From positions 78,240-142,239 of the forward strand of contig NZ_JAINVV010000010.1 in the NCBI RefSeq assembly GCF_019880585.1: DNA of 64,000 bases, in the 5' to 3' direction. A model generated the notes under the pieces. That model did no database searches. It was not told the DNA's origin and was given only the letters and a program-made list of their open reading frames with translations. The stretch's first letter is position 1. Each line of letters begins with the position of its first letter. Both the position numbers and the translations under genes were made by a program. Below, one piece after another: positions 50,682-59,381 of this stretch. The DNA comes from Sphingomonas colocasiae (GTDB lineage Bacteria; Pseudomonadota; Alphaproteobacteria; Sphingomonadales; Sphingomonadaceae).

Positions 50682-51734
50682 TCACGGGGTCCGTGCGCGC
50701 AGGACCGCCGTGCCGTCCTCGCGAAAGTGAACACGGACCGGCAGGATTTCCGTCATCGAAACCGCGAACTGTCGAGGGTCAGCGGACCGGAAAACCCCGC
50801 TGATCCGGTAATTTTCCACCGCGACGTCCGCGATCGCGATAGGCTGGACCGTGTAACGATTGATCTCCGCGACCGCCGAGGCGAGCGGCGTGTCGTTGAA
50901 GACGAGCTGTCCCGTCTTCCAGCTTGCGGCTTGTTCGACGTTGGGCGCCACCGCTACCGACTGCCGCGTGTCGCTTGCCTCCATGATCTCGCCGGCACGC
51001 ATCACCGTCTCCGGCATCCGCGCGGATTTCCCCTTACCGGTGGGCTGCATTGCAGCATCCACCCGTACCAGGCCATGGAGCAATGCGACCCGGACTTTCG
51101 GTCCGTCGATCCGAACATTGAACCGCGTGCCGAGCGCCGTGATCATCCTGCCACGGGCATTGACCACAAAGGGTCGGGTGGCTTTGGCGACCTCGAACAG
51201 CGCCTGACCGCGCACCAGATTGAGCCCGCGCCTATGCCCATTAAAGTCGACGTGCAGTTCGCTGTCGGTATCGAGCGTCACCACCGACCCGTCGGGAAGG
51301 GTGATGCTGGAGCGTTCGCCGATCGCGGTTCTGTAGACCGCGCCGTTTTGTTCAGGCGATGCGCCCATCTGGCCGCCCGGCGTCGGATTATCGGGGACGA
51401 GCGGCGAAGCCAGTAGCGCAATAATTGTAGCGGCGGCGACGCTGGCGAGGACTGCCAGATATCGTGGACTCCTCCGAGGCTCCACAGCTCGCGCCGTTAG
51501 TGCAGCCGAACGGATGTCCAGCAGCTCGGGGGAAGCAGCATGGCGCGCTGGCGCGTCGAGTGCCCAATTTACATCCTCCCATGCCAGAGCATGGGTCGCG
51601 TCTGCCGCGATCCATTGTTCGAACGCGTGCTGCTCTTCGGCGCGGAGCGGTCCATCCTCGTGACGCAACGCCCATTTCGCTGCAATCACATGCGGCGTCT
51701 CGTTGCTGGTTTCGGAGGTGAAAACGCGAGTCAT
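50682..51734 (-). CDS. FecR-family anti-sigma/signal transducer
   Basis: The 350-residue protein has the FecR cytoplasmic DUF4880-like N-terminus (VIAAKWALRHEDGPLRAEEQHAFEQWIAADATHALAWEDV), a membrane segment (about residues 93-112, YLAVLASVAAATIIALLASPLV), and the periplasmic FecR domain (YRTAIGERSSITLPDGSVVTLDTDSELHVDF, about 134-165, then RPFVVNARGRMITALGTRFNVRID) and a C-terminal STN-like piece (LVFNDTPLASAVAEINRY). It relays the signal from the STN-type receptor to the ECF sigma factor. Its start overlaps the sigma gene end by 4 bases. Confidence 0.9.
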   Translation of the reverse strand: MTRVFTSETSNETPHVIAAKWALRHEDGPLRAEEQHAFEQWIAADATHALAWEDVNWALDAPARHAASPELLDIRSAALTARAVEPRRSPRYLAVLASVAAATIIALLASPLVPDNPTPGGQMGASPEQNGAVYRTAIGERSSITLPDGSVVTLDTDSELHVDFNGHRRGLNLVRGQALFEVAKATRPFVVNARGRMITALGTRFNVRIDGPKVRVALLHGLVRVDAAMQPTGKGKSARMPETVMRAGEIMEASDTRQSVAVAPNVEQAASWKTGQLVFNDTPLASAVAEINRYTVQPIAIADVAVENYRISGVFRSADPRQFAVSMTEILPVRVHFREDGTAVLRARTP

Positions 51735-52273
51735 GTCGCTCGTCTCCGGCGCGCGGCGAGAAAGGCGGTGGCCAAGGCGAGATCCTGCTCGATCGTGCGT
51801 TTCGACATGCCCAGTCGCAATGCAATTTCGGCACGCGGAACGTTTTCGAGCCTTGCCAGCACGAACACGTTACGCATCCGCTCGGGCATCTCGCGCAAAA
51901 TTTTTATAATCAGATCGAGTTCTTCACGGCCCTCGATCAGGCGATCCGGCGCGAACTCGGCCGAGCAATGGAAATTCTCGTAGAAATCCTCGGGTGGATG
52001 AGCCTGCCTTATGGCCTTTCGCCGATAATGATCATGGCAGAGATTGCCGGCGATCGTGAACAGATAGGCTTCGGGCTCTGTGATGCGCTCGACGACCTCG
52101 GGACGGGTGAGCTGCACGAATACTTCCTGAGACAGGTCCTGAGCCTCGCTCACCGTGAAGCCGCGCCGGGCGAAATAGCGGAGCAGCACGCCCTGATAAC
52201 GGCGCGCGAGCAGTTCCGCGGCGCCGTGCGAGCACGCTTTGTCCTGTTTTCCATCGAGATGCTCGGTTGCCAC
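51731..52273 (-). CDS. ECF-type sigma-70 factor (FecI-like)
   Basis: The 180-residue sigma factor has region 2 (LARRYQGVLLRYFARRGFTVSEAQDLSQEVFVQLTR ... PEAYLFTIAGNLCHDHYRR) and region 4 (LREMPERMRNVFVLARLENVPRAEIALRLGMSKRTIEQDLALATAFL), the FecI-type arrangement. It should direct RNA polymerase to the receptor-peptidase genes when signalled through FecR. I chose GTG 52273, which follows GGAGG at a rather long 13 bases; the frame stays open to 52441, but that extra stretch does not look like sigma factor. The start is therefore uncertain, the family is not. Confidence 0.87.
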   Translation of the reverse strand: MATEHLDGKQDKACSHGAAELLARRYQGVLLRYFARRGFTVSEAQDLSQEVFVQLTRPEVVERITEPEAYLFTIAGNLCHDHYRRKAIRQAHPPEDFYENFHCSAEFAPDRLIEGREELDLIIKILREMPERMRNVFVLARLENVPRAEIALRLGMSKRTIEQDLALATAFLAARRRRAT

Positions 52274-52626
52274 GATGATGATTAAGCCTCCGTCAGACCA
52301 TAGACGGTTGAAACCGATGGGGCCGCAGATTTTTTCGGGCGTTTTTTGGGGCTGGTTGGTGACGCAGAAGATGTGGCGGCGCGGATTATTTCGATGAAGT
52401 TTTAGTTCCCAAGGGCGGCCAGCGCCTGGAATATCGGGCAAAAGCCGCCCGGCAGAAATGCGGCCTGCAGGGATTCATTCGGTACTTGTCAGCGGGAGCC
52501 CATAAACGGTCGCTCGTTCCTGGTGACCTGCTCCCCGTTTTCAGGGCGCTGATATGTTAGCTTCGTTGTCCATATACCCCTGGCGGGGGCGGTTTGTGAA
52601 CTCGGCGGGTGCCAACCCAGATCAAG

Positions 52627-52743
52627 GGGTAAATGGCTGTTTGCAACCCGATTGTTGGCGTGCCGGCCAATGTGCTGTTTTTCGCGATTGCCGAGCTCGT
52701 CCATGGCCGCACCGTATGATCGCAGGCCATCCGTGGTGATTGT
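52627..52743 (-). pseudogene. IS6-type transposase, internal remnant
   Basis: On the minus strand about 39 residues, TITTDGLRSYGAAMDELGNR continuing to GRHANNRVANSHLP, match the central part of IS6-family transposases (third DDE region: T-D-x-L-x-S-Y ... N-N-R-x-E-N-S-H-x-P). Sequence on both sides no longer follows the family, so this is a broken fragment. It covers the part of the protein just before the C-terminal fragment at 25873-26004. The rest of the gap (52274-52626 and 52744-52925) shows nothing recognisable. Confidence 0.7.
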
Positions 52744-52930
52744 CGCCGGTGATCGTATCGCCCGAAATCCAGTTGCCGAGCACCAACCCATTGCCGGTTC
52801 CGGTCGCGCAGCCCGATCCCGATACTGTTGCGTGCTGGCTAATTCCACCAGCGCATCCTTCTGTCATGTCTGCGGCAGCAAGCGCCGTCTTGCTGATCGA
52901 TGAGGCTTGCACAGCCTCCGCTGGTGAATT

Positions 52931-52944
52931 AATGCGACTGTATT
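52931..52944. promoter_or_regulatory. Palindromic operator candidate 1 (AATRCRNNYGYATT)
   Basis: AATGCGACTGTATT fits the palindromic consensus AATRCRNNYGYATT at every position. It lies 46 bases upstream of the first PhyH gene. Matching sites lie at 55388 and 56165, flanking the TetR regulator gene. Confidence 0.65.
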
Positions 52945-52989
52945 GATTTGCCATCTATGGCGCTGGGTTGAAAATGGGAAAGGCGGGCA

Positions 52990-53859
52990 ATGACGGACGA
53001 TGAAGCTGTGATGCTCGCCGGTGCGAGGCTGCCGACGGCGACGGCCGATATAGCCAAGGCCGAGCTGGACTTGAAGCAGCACGGCATCTGCATCATCGAG
53101 GATGCGCTGGACGGCGAGATGCTTGCGCGCGTGCGAAACGCGATCTACCGCGTGGCTGATACCGATGCGCTCCATGCGCATGAGCCGGATTTTCCGCTCG
53201 ACTATGGCGACAGTAACCACCGCATCTGGAATCTGCCGAGCCGTGATCCGGTGTTTGCACAGTTGGCGGAACATCCCGTGGTCGTTGCCTTGCTGCGCTC
53301 GCTGCTCGGCTGGCCGGTTCTGCTCAGCAGTTTCTCGGCCAACATCGCGGGGCCAGGCGGCGATGACAGCCAGATGCACGCCGACCAGTTTTTCGTGCCT
53401 GGCCGTTGGGACAAACCGCAAAGTGTGAATTGCGCCTGGGTGATCGACGATTTCACTGCGGAGAACGGAGCGACCAACTTCGTCGCAGGAAGCCATCTGC
53501 TCGGCCGCAGCCCGCGCGATGACGAGCAGGATCTGGGCGTGCCGTTGATCGCGAAGGCGGGCACGCTGATCGCGTTCGAAGGGCGGCTGTGGCACAAGAC
53601 AGGAATCAACGTCACCCAATCAGAGCGCCGCGCCGGGCTGTTCGCAAACTATACGCGCAACATCTATCGCACGCAGGAGAACTGGTTCCTTTCGCTCGAT
53701 CGCTCTGTCGTCCAGACCGCCTCGAAGACATTGTTGACGTTGCTCGGCTACCATACCGAGGGGCTCGGCATGGTGAACGGCCTGCCTCCGCTATGGCAGA
53801 AAACCGACTATGCTGCGGTGGCGCGCAAGAAGGCGCCATCCGGATCACCGGCGATGTAA
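52990..53859 (+). CDS. Phytanoyl-CoA dioxygenase (PhyH) family protein 1
   Basis: The 289-residue Fe(II)/2-oxoglutarate-dependent oxygenase shows the facial triad: MHADQFF (His and Asp near residues 130-132) and LWHKTGINVTQSERRAGLFANY (distal His near 200 and the 2-oxoglutarate-binding Arg). LDLKQHGICIIEDALDGEMLARVRNAI opens the domain. Members hydroxylate a wide range of small molecules, not only phytanoyl-CoA. It is followed within 12 bases by a SnoaL-like gene. A similar protein lies at 56270, and both are preceded by the same palindrome, so they may catalyse successive hydroxylations of one substrate. Confidence 0.87.
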   Translation: MTDDEAVMLAGARLPTATADIAKAELDLKQHGICIIEDALDGEMLARVRNAIYRVADTDALHAHEPDFPLDYGDSNHRIWNLPSRDPVFAQLAEHPVVVALLRSLLGWPVLLSSFSANIAGPGGDDSQMHADQFFVPGRWDKPQSVNCAWVIDDFTAENGATNFVAGSHLLGRSPRDDEQDLGVPLIAKAGTLIAFEGRLWHKTGINVTQSERRAGLFANYTRNIYRTQENWFLSLDRSVVQTASKTLLTLLGYHTEGLGMVNGLPPLWQKTDYAAVARKKAPSGSPAM

Positions 53860-53870
53860 AGGGGGCTGTG

Positions 53871-54242
53871 GTGACGAACAGAACGGCGCTGGCCGTCGCA
53901 GCCCGGTTTTGCGAAGCTATGGAGCGGCGGGATGCCGATCTGCTCGCTGCGCTCTACTCGGAGGACGCCGTCATCTGGCACAGCCATGACGAGATCGAGC
54001 AATCGAAAGATGAGGGCGTGGCGACGGCGCGCGCTTTCTTCGCGACTTTGCGAAGTTGTTCCGTCGAGCTGACTGCACTCCAGTCGAGCGATACCGGTTT
54101 CGTTCAGCAGCATCGCCTGGTCGGCGAGCGCCTCAATGGCCGCCGGTTTCGCGGCGCGCCACTCTGCGTGATCGCGGCCGTGCGGGACGGCCGGATCGTG
54201 CGGATCGACGAATATGTCGGCTTGAAGCCACGGGCCGCCTGA
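53871..54242 (+). CDS. SnoaL/NTF2-like small protein
   Basis: The 123-residue product (ALAVAARFCEAMERRDADLLAALYSEDAVIWHSHDEIEQSKDEGV, ending VRDGRIVRIDEYVGLKPRAA) has the cone-shaped NTF2/SnoaL fold pattern, used by isomerases, hydrolases and dehydratases of steroids and polyketides. The start is taken as GTG 53871 behind AAAGGGGG; GTG 53868 is possible. The gene follows PhyH 1 by 11 bases and is probably translated from the same mRNA. Its reaction is unknown; in this cluster an isomerase or dehydratase role on the hydroxylated substrate is plausible. Confidence 0.78.
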   Translation: MTNRTALAVAARFCEAMERRDADLLAALYSEDAVIWHSHDEIEQSKDEGVATARAFFATLRSCSVELTALQSSDTGFVQQHRLVGERLNGRRFRGAPLCVIAAVRDGRIVRIDEYVGLKPRAA

Positions 54243-54257
54243 GCGGCGCGCAGCCGG

Positions 54258-55349
54258 TCAGCCGCTAACGATTCCCAGCGCGTCGAGGACATCGTGATCC
54301 TCGGCCGCGATCGTCGTCACCTCGCCAGCGTTGTTGATCATGAACAGCGGCCCACCCTCCAGGGGATTGCATGCGCCGCCCAGCACAGCATGCGCCATCT
54401 GCTGTCGATAGATCAGCCAGCTCCGATCGAAATCATGCAGTTCCAGTCCGTTCGCGCGTGCCGCGTCGAGATAATGGCGCAACAGATGCGCTTCCTCCTT
54501 GCGCCGTTCCTCGACCGGCAGGCTGCTGACGATCAGCCATGAGGCGTCGTGCATCGGCGTACTTGCGAAATAAAGCTGGAAATCGAGTACGCCCGGTGTG
54601 CCGTCGCGCTCGAAGAACATGTTTCCGCCATGGGGGTCGCCATGGCACAGGGTCGCCGGTTCGCTGTCGTTTAGCGCCCACATGGCGTCGAGCGCGTCAC
54701 GCAGCGACTGCACATCGGGGAACAGCGCGTCCAGTCGGTGGCCGAACTGACGTTGTTTCAGCTCCTCCCAATGACTTTCGCGGATCAGGTATTTGAAATA
54801 GTCGCGCTGCGCTTGGCCGTTTCCTTTCAGCGGGCCAAGCCGCGGATCGCCCGCCCAGCGCGCATGCATGCTCGCGAACTGCTCGAGTAACGCCGCGACC
54901 TCGTCGCGATTGAGCGCGCCCCAATTGCCGAACCTTGCGCCGCGGGTGGCCTTCATGTCCTCGAGCATCGTAATGCCCTGCTGCGCATCGTCGGTCGCCG
55001 CGAAATAGCAATCCGGGATATTCATCGGAATCTCGTCCGCCATATCCAGGAAGAAATGCGCCTCCTGTTGCAAAACCGTCCAGTAACGCTTGAGCTGTTT
55101 CGGCGTGAAGCCGCCCTTGATGTAGACCGATGAAGGTGCATCGCCCGCGTCGCCGCGGCTGGCGTAAGTCAGGCTGAACTGGCACGAGGCAGAGGTGCCC
55201 ACCCGTTCACGGCTGCGCTCGATTTCGGTCACCTCCACGCCCGGAAAGCGTGCCGCGAGCGCACGGGTGAACCAATCCGGTGTGAACTCCTCGAAGCTGC
55301 GAGGCAGAGCGAGACCGGGGACGGTTGATCGCGACATGGATTCGGACAT
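54258..55349 (-). CDS. APH/EcKinase-like small-molecule phosphotransferase
   Basis: The 363-residue protein has the aminoglycoside-phosphotransferase fold: YIKGGFTPKQLKRYW (ATP-binding Lys), a hinge MLEDMKATRGARFGNWGAL, the catalytic loop LCHGDPHGGNMFFERDG (about residues 240-256) and VLDFQLYFASTPMHDASWLI, where D-F-Q replaces the usual D-F/W-E. The D-F-Q form is typical of the ecdysteroid-kinase-like (EcKL) branch, known to phosphorylate hydrophobic alcohols in insects and present in some bacteria. ATG 55349 is chosen for AGGAG at good spacing. It is divergent from the TetR gene; a copy of the shared palindrome lies in the gap. Confidence 0.8.
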   Translation of the reverse strand: MSESMSRSTVPGLALPRSFEEFTPDWFTRALAARFPGVEVTEIERSRERVGTSASCQFSLTYASRGDAGDAPSSVYIKGGFTPKQLKRYWTVLQQEAHFFLDMADEIPMNIPDCYFAATDDAQQGITMLEDMKATRGARFGNWGALNRDEVAALLEQFASMHARWAGDPRLGPLKGNGQAQRDYFKYLIRESHWEELKQRQFGHRLDALFPDVQSLRDALDAMWALNDSEPATLCHGDPHGGNMFFERDGTPGVLDFQLYFASTPMHDASWLIVSSLPVEERRKEEAHLLRHYLDAARANGLELHDFDRSWLIYRQQMAHAVLGGACNPLEGGPLFMINNAGEVTTIAAEDHDVLDALGIVSG

Positions 55350-55387
55350 GATTCTCTCCTTCTGACCCGGCTCGCACATGGATGGGT

Positions 55388-55401
55388 GATGCATTCGCAT
55401 T
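55388..55401. promoter_or_regulatory. Palindromic operator candidate 2 (AATRCRNNYGYATT, one mismatch)
   Basis: GATGCATTCGCATT fits the palindrome in 13 of 14 positions. It lies between the divergent phosphotransferase and TetR-type genes, 38 bases before the former, where a repressor could control both. Confidence 0.6.
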
Positions 55402-55501
55402 AATCAAGTGTTCTAAATGGTATGCGCAATACTTTTACGGGTGAACCATCTTCATCTGGCGGCTGTGAACGCCTAATCATCACAGGGGCAAGGAGATGCG
55501 A

Positions 55502-56158
55502 ATGTCGAAAGCGCAGCAAGTCGATACCCGAACGCGCCTGAAACGCGCCGCGCGCGGTCTTATCGCGCAGAAGGGCGTAGAGGCGGTCGGCATCCGTGAG
55601 ATCATGCAGGTCGCAGGCGTGCGCAACGCCAGTGCGGTCGGCTATCACTTCGGTTCCAAGCAAGGGCTGATTTCGGAACTGGTCCAAGACATATTCGACG
55701 AGGTTCGGGGCCGTTGGCGTGCCAGGCTGGGCGAACTCAAAACGCGTGGCGACTGGACCGTTCGCGACATCGTGACGATTATCATCGAAGAAACGCGCTG
55801 GTCGACGATCAACGATCCGCAGCCGACAGTGGTGCGCTTCCTCGCCGCCGTGCTGGCGGTTCAGCATCGATCGGCGGCGGGCATGCTGCTGGCCGAACAA
55901 AGCCCGTACAACCTCCTGATGCGCGAAATCGTCGCGCGGCTGCCACACATCCCCAGCGGAATCATGCGGCAACGACTGGTCTTCTTCTCTTGGTATCTGC
56001 TGTCTACCCTCAGCATTCTTGAGGCCCATCTGGCCGGGCCAGCCTCCCCGCAAAGCGCCGAGCTTTGGGGCGGCGGTGATGTGGAAGCGAATATCATCGA
56101 AACGGCGTCGGCAATCCTCCAGGCGCCCATTCCCGAGCATCGAGAGAATAGAGCTTGA
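55502..56158 (+). CDS. TetR-family transcriptional regulator
   Basis: The 218-residue regulator has an N-terminal TetR helix-turn-helix: TRTRLKRAARGLIAQKGVEAVGIREIMQVAGVRNASAVGYHFGSKQGLISELV (about residues 9-62), followed by an all-helical effector domain. ATG 55502 has AGGAG 5 bases upstream, better than ATG 55496. Operator-like palindromes lie on both sides of the gene and before the first PhyH gene, so it is the best candidate to regulate the whole PhyH/receptor cluster. The ligand is unknown; by analogy it would be the pathway substrate or an acyl-CoA. Confidence 0.9.
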   Translation: MSKAQQVDTRTRLKRAARGLIAQKGVEAVGIREIMQVAGVRNASAVGYHFGSKQGLISELVQDIFDEVRGRWRARLGELKTRGDWTVRDIVTIIIEETRWSTINDPQPTVVRFLAAVLAVQHRSAAGMLLAEQSPYNLLMREIVARLPHIPSGIMRQRLVFFSWYLLSTLSILEAHLAGPASPQSAELWGGGDVEANIIETASAILQAPIPEHRENRA

Positions 56159-56164
56159 TCATTT

Positions 56165-56178
56165 AATACAATCGCATT
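56165..56178. promoter_or_regulatory. Palindromic operator candidate 3 (AATRCRNNYGYATT)
   Basis: AATACAATCGCATT fits the palindrome at every position. It lies just after the TetR gene and about 90-100 bases before the second PhyH gene. Confidence 0.65.
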
Positions 56179-56269
56179 AGTCAACGGTCCTAGCCTGAAT
56201 CGTCACATTGCCGTGGCGGATGGTCACGGAAGAGCCAGCCTTCCGGCGCAGGCGGAGGGAGCGGATGCG

Positions 56270-57061
56270 ATGATTGATGCCGTCGCGGATCAAGGTGCGG
56301 CAGCGCGGGCCAAGGCGGACCTCGCTGCGAGTGGCGTTGCGGTCGTCACCGATGTCCTGTCGCCGGAGCGGCTTGCCGCCGTGCGTGCGGCTGTGCAACT
56401 CGCCATCGACAACGACCGTGCGTCTGGAAGACAAGTCTCCGGCTACAGTTTCGATCCCGACGATCACAACATCCGGTTATGGGATCTGATCTTGCGCGAT
56501 CGCATCTTCCGCGATCTTGCCGAGCATCCGCTGGCTCTAGATCTTGTCGCGCACTGCCTTGGCGATGATTTCGCCTTGTCCAACTTCACTGGAAACATCA
56601 CGCGGCCGGGCGGCGGGCGCATGTATATGCACGCCGATCAGGGCTTTCTTCCCGCGCCGTGGCCGCCTTATCCGATGAGCGTGAATGTCGGCTGGGCGAT
56701 CGACGATTTCACGTTCGAAAACGGCGGCACGATCTATGTGCCCGGCACGCACGATCGCACCGAAGGCCCGAGGCCCGAGGGCGGTTATCCGGATGAACGG
56801 GCTGTCGAATGCCGGGCCGGGTCGTTCTTCGTGATGGACGGACGGGTCTGGCACCAGACCGGAGCCAATGTTTCACAAAACATCGAGCGAACCGGACTGT
56901 TCGCTTATTATGTCCGGCCCTTCATCGTGCCACAGCGACCATGGGCGCGGATCATTCCGCCAGAGATGGAGGCCGAATTCACGCCATCATTGTGGCGGCG
57001 GCTGGGCCTTGCCGACCTTCCGATCCTGACCCTGCGTTCCAGCAGCGCCCAGACCGGATGA
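56270..57061 (+). CDS. Phytanoyl-CoA dioxygenase (PhyH) family protein 2
   Basis: The 263-residue oxygenase shares the layout of PhyH 1: DLAASGVAVVTDVLSPERLAAVRAAV, YMHADQGFLPAPWPPYPMSVNVGWAIDDFTFENGGTIYVPGTH with the His-x-Asp pair near residue 120, and VWHQTGANVSQNIERTGLFAYYVRPF with the last His and 2-oxoglutarate Arg. ATG 56270 with GGAGGGAG upstream is preferred; a GTG at 56213 would add 19 residues. It is followed after 38 bases by the TonB receptor and then an MFS carrier, a probable operon. Confidence 0.86.
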   Translation: MIDAVADQGAAARAKADLAASGVAVVTDVLSPERLAAVRAAVQLAIDNDRASGRQVSGYSFDPDDHNIRLWDLILRDRIFRDLAEHPLALDLVAHCLGDDFALSNFTGNITRPGGGRMYMHADQGFLPAPWPPYPMSVNVGWAIDDFTFENGGTIYVPGTHDRTEGPRPEGGYPDERAVECRAGSFFVMDGRVWHQTGANVSQNIERTGLFAYYVRPFIVPQRPWARIIPPEMEAEFTPSLWRRLGLADLPILTLRSSSAQTG

Positions 57062-57099
57062 ATCACGGATATTCGATATACATAAATGGGAGGGTGACG

Positions 57100-59328
57100 A
57101 TGAAGTACCTGTTGTGGACGTCGGTGGCCGGTGCGGCATTGTTGTCTTTTGCCGATCCCGCCAGAGCGGGTGAAACGCAGAAAGGGGAATCGGCGGCGGA
57201 AGCCGAAGACAGCCGCACCTATACCGATGAAATCGTCGTGACGGCGCGCAAGCGCGCGGAATCCGTTCAGGACATTCCCATTTCCGTTGCCGCACTGTCC
57301 GGCGACGCGTTGCAGGCGAGTGGCATCACCACCTTCGAAGGTCTGACTTCGGCCACCAGCGGCTTCACGGCGCTGCGCAACGCGAACAACAATCTCACAT
57401 TCCGTGTGCGCGGACTGGGCACCGGTGCGGGCAATGACGGCTACGAACAGTCGGTAGCCCTGTTCATCGACGGCTCCTACGCCGGACGGTCGCCGGAATA
57501 TAACCAGGCGATGTTCGATGTCGAACGCGTGGAGATCATCAAGGGCACCCAGGCTGCGTTGCTCGCAAAGAATACCAGCCTCGGCGCTGTCAGTCTCACA
57601 AGCCGCAAGCCCGGTGAGGATTGGGCGTTCAACGGGACCGCGACCTATGAGATGGCGTTTTCGTCTCTCAAGCTGGACGCGGGTGTCGACATCCCGCTGA
57701 GCGATACGCTGTTCCTGCGTCTGGCCGGTCAGAGCGATGCGACGCGCGGCTATATCCGCAATGTCGCGCTCGGGACGCGTACGCCACGCATCGACGCGTT
57801 GGCAGGTCGCGCGGTGCTGGTGTGGAAACCCAACGCCGATCTAGACGCGACATTGCTTTATCAACAGTTCCGGTCCGATACGCATGGCGTTGGCGAGGAG
57901 GTGGCGATCGACAGCCTTGGCGTGGCTGCGGGCCGCGCCGCGCTGGCGGGAGTGCCGTTCCAGCCTGGTCTCGATTATCGCCAGCATGTCAGCGGCGGCA
58001 GCTTCGGCGATACCTACGACCGGACGACGGGCCATCGTGCGATTGGCACGGTCAACTACGATATGGGCGGTTATACGCTTACCTCCGTGTCCGCCTATTC
58101 GCGGTTCCAGCAGAACCGTCAGATGGACGCAGACGCCTTTGTCGGCATGTACACGACACAGGTGCCGTTCAATAACGGCAACCGCCAGTTCACCCAGGAA
58201 CTCCGCATCAGCTCGCCGGCAGAGGATCCGTTCAACTTCGTCGCCGGTCTGTTTTATCTCAATGAGGATTTCGACCTGATCCGATCGGTCGATGTTCGAC
58301 CTGACGGTCTTCCCGGCGGCAGCACGCTCAATGGCGAGAACATCGACTATTTCGATCAGAACACAAAGAACTATGCAGCATTCGGCCAGGCGAATCTTGA
58401 AATCGGGAGCGGGTTGAGTGCCAGCCTCGGACTGCGCCTCAACAAGGAAGATCGCACGGTCACGCTCTCGCGCGAGATCGTTCGGGCGGGCAGTCTCGCT
58501 TTCCTGTTTCCCGGCTTCGCGCCAGCCACGCTCAGTCGCAGCGCGACGACGCTCGATGGTTCGGTGGGCCTGCAATACAAGCCGGACAGCGACAAGCTGT
58601 TCTACATTTCGGCTTCGCGCGGAACCAAGAGCGGTGGTTATCTGACACAGGGTACCAACGCATCGACCGCAGCTTATCCGGCGGAGCGTGCCGATACGAT
58701 CGAGGCGGGCACCAAGCTGTCCTTCGGGCGCAGCCATCTCAATTTCTCCCTGTTCCAGACTGATATCAGCGATCTGCAGCAGGCGCTCTTCCTGGGCGGC
58801 GTGTTCGATACCACCCCGCTGGACGTGCGCTCGCGGGGCGCGGAACTCGATTTCAGTCTGCGCGCAACCGATGCGCTTCGATTCAGCGGATCGGTGACCT
58901 ACAGCGACGCGAAAATCCTGACGGGCGTGGCGCCGGTGAAGGGTTCGCAGCCGCTCAACGCGCCGAAATGGACCGGCAATGCCGATATCGACTATTCGGC
59001 ACCGATCGGTGGCGACTTCAGCCTCGACGCCAATCTCGGCGCGGAGTTTTCGTCCCAGCGCGTTTGGAGCACCTTTACCGGAAACGTCTGCACCGGCCCC
59101 AACCCGGCGTCTGCGCTCGTTCCTTGCACCGATCCCTATGTGCGCTTCAACGCGCGCCTGGCGATCGGGCCGGATAGCGGACGCTGGAAGCTCTCGCTGA
59201 TCGGCCGCAACATCTTTGACCGCAAGGTGGTGGCGTATGCGCGCGTCGCGACCTTCATCACCGGTGCAAGCATGGCGACCCTGGCTCCGCCGCGTACCAT
59301 GGCGATCCAGTTCACGCTCAACCGTTGA
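57100..59328 (+). CDS. TonB-dependent receptor (PhyH cluster)
   Basis: The 742-residue receptor has a signal peptide (about residues 1-23), TonB box DEIVVTARKRAESVQDIPISVAALSGDAL, plug blocks GFTALRNANNNLTFRVRGLGTG and VERVEIIKGTQAALLAKNTSLGAVSLTSRKP, and a barrel ending FTLNR. The terminal residue is Arg rather than the usual Phe or Trp, which is odd but not rare. The plug type is that of the large sphingomonad family often found beside degradation genes for steroids, aromatics and terpenoids. ATG 57100 follows GGGAGGGTGACG; the upstream open frame belongs to shadows. It has no STN domain, so no signalling role. Confidence 0.9.
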   Translation: MKYLLWTSVAGAALLSFADPARAGETQKGESAAEAEDSRTYTDEIVVTARKRAESVQDIPISVAALSGDALQASGITTFEGLTSATSGFTALRNANNNLTFRVRGLGTGAGNDGYEQSVALFIDGSYAGRSPEYNQAMFDVERVEIIKGTQAALLAKNTSLGAVSLTSRKPGEDWAFNGTATYEMAFSSLKLDAGVDIPLSDTLFLRLAGQSDATRGYIRNVALGTRTPRIDALAGRAVLVWKPNADLDATLLYQQFRSDTHGVGEEVAIDSLGVAAGRAALAGVPFQPGLDYRQHVSGGSFGDTYDRTTGHRAIGTVNYDMGGYTLTSVSAYSRFQQNRQMDADAFVGMYTTQVPFNNGNRQFTQELRISSPAEDPFNFVAGLFYLNEDFDLIRSVDVRPDGLPGGSTLNGENIDYFDQNTKNYAAFGQANLEIGSGLSASLGLRLNKEDRTVTLSREIVRAGSLAFLFPGFAPATLSRSATTLDGSVGLQYKPDSDKLFYISASRGTKSGGYLTQGTNASTAAYPAERADTIEAGTKLSFGRSHLNFSLFQTDISDLQQALFLGGVFDTTPLDVRSRGAELDFSLRATDALRFSGSVTYSDAKILTGVAPVKGSQPLNAPKWTGNADIDYSAPIGGDFSLDANLGAEFSSQRVWSTFTGNVCTGPNPASALVPCTDPYVRFNARLAIGPDSGRWKLSLIGRNIFDRKVVAYARVATFITGASMATLAPPRTMAIQFTLNR

Positions 59329-59381
59329 CGGCCAGGCGTGCGGGGATCGGCCTGCGCGCCCTCGCCTGCCTAGAGAGTCCA

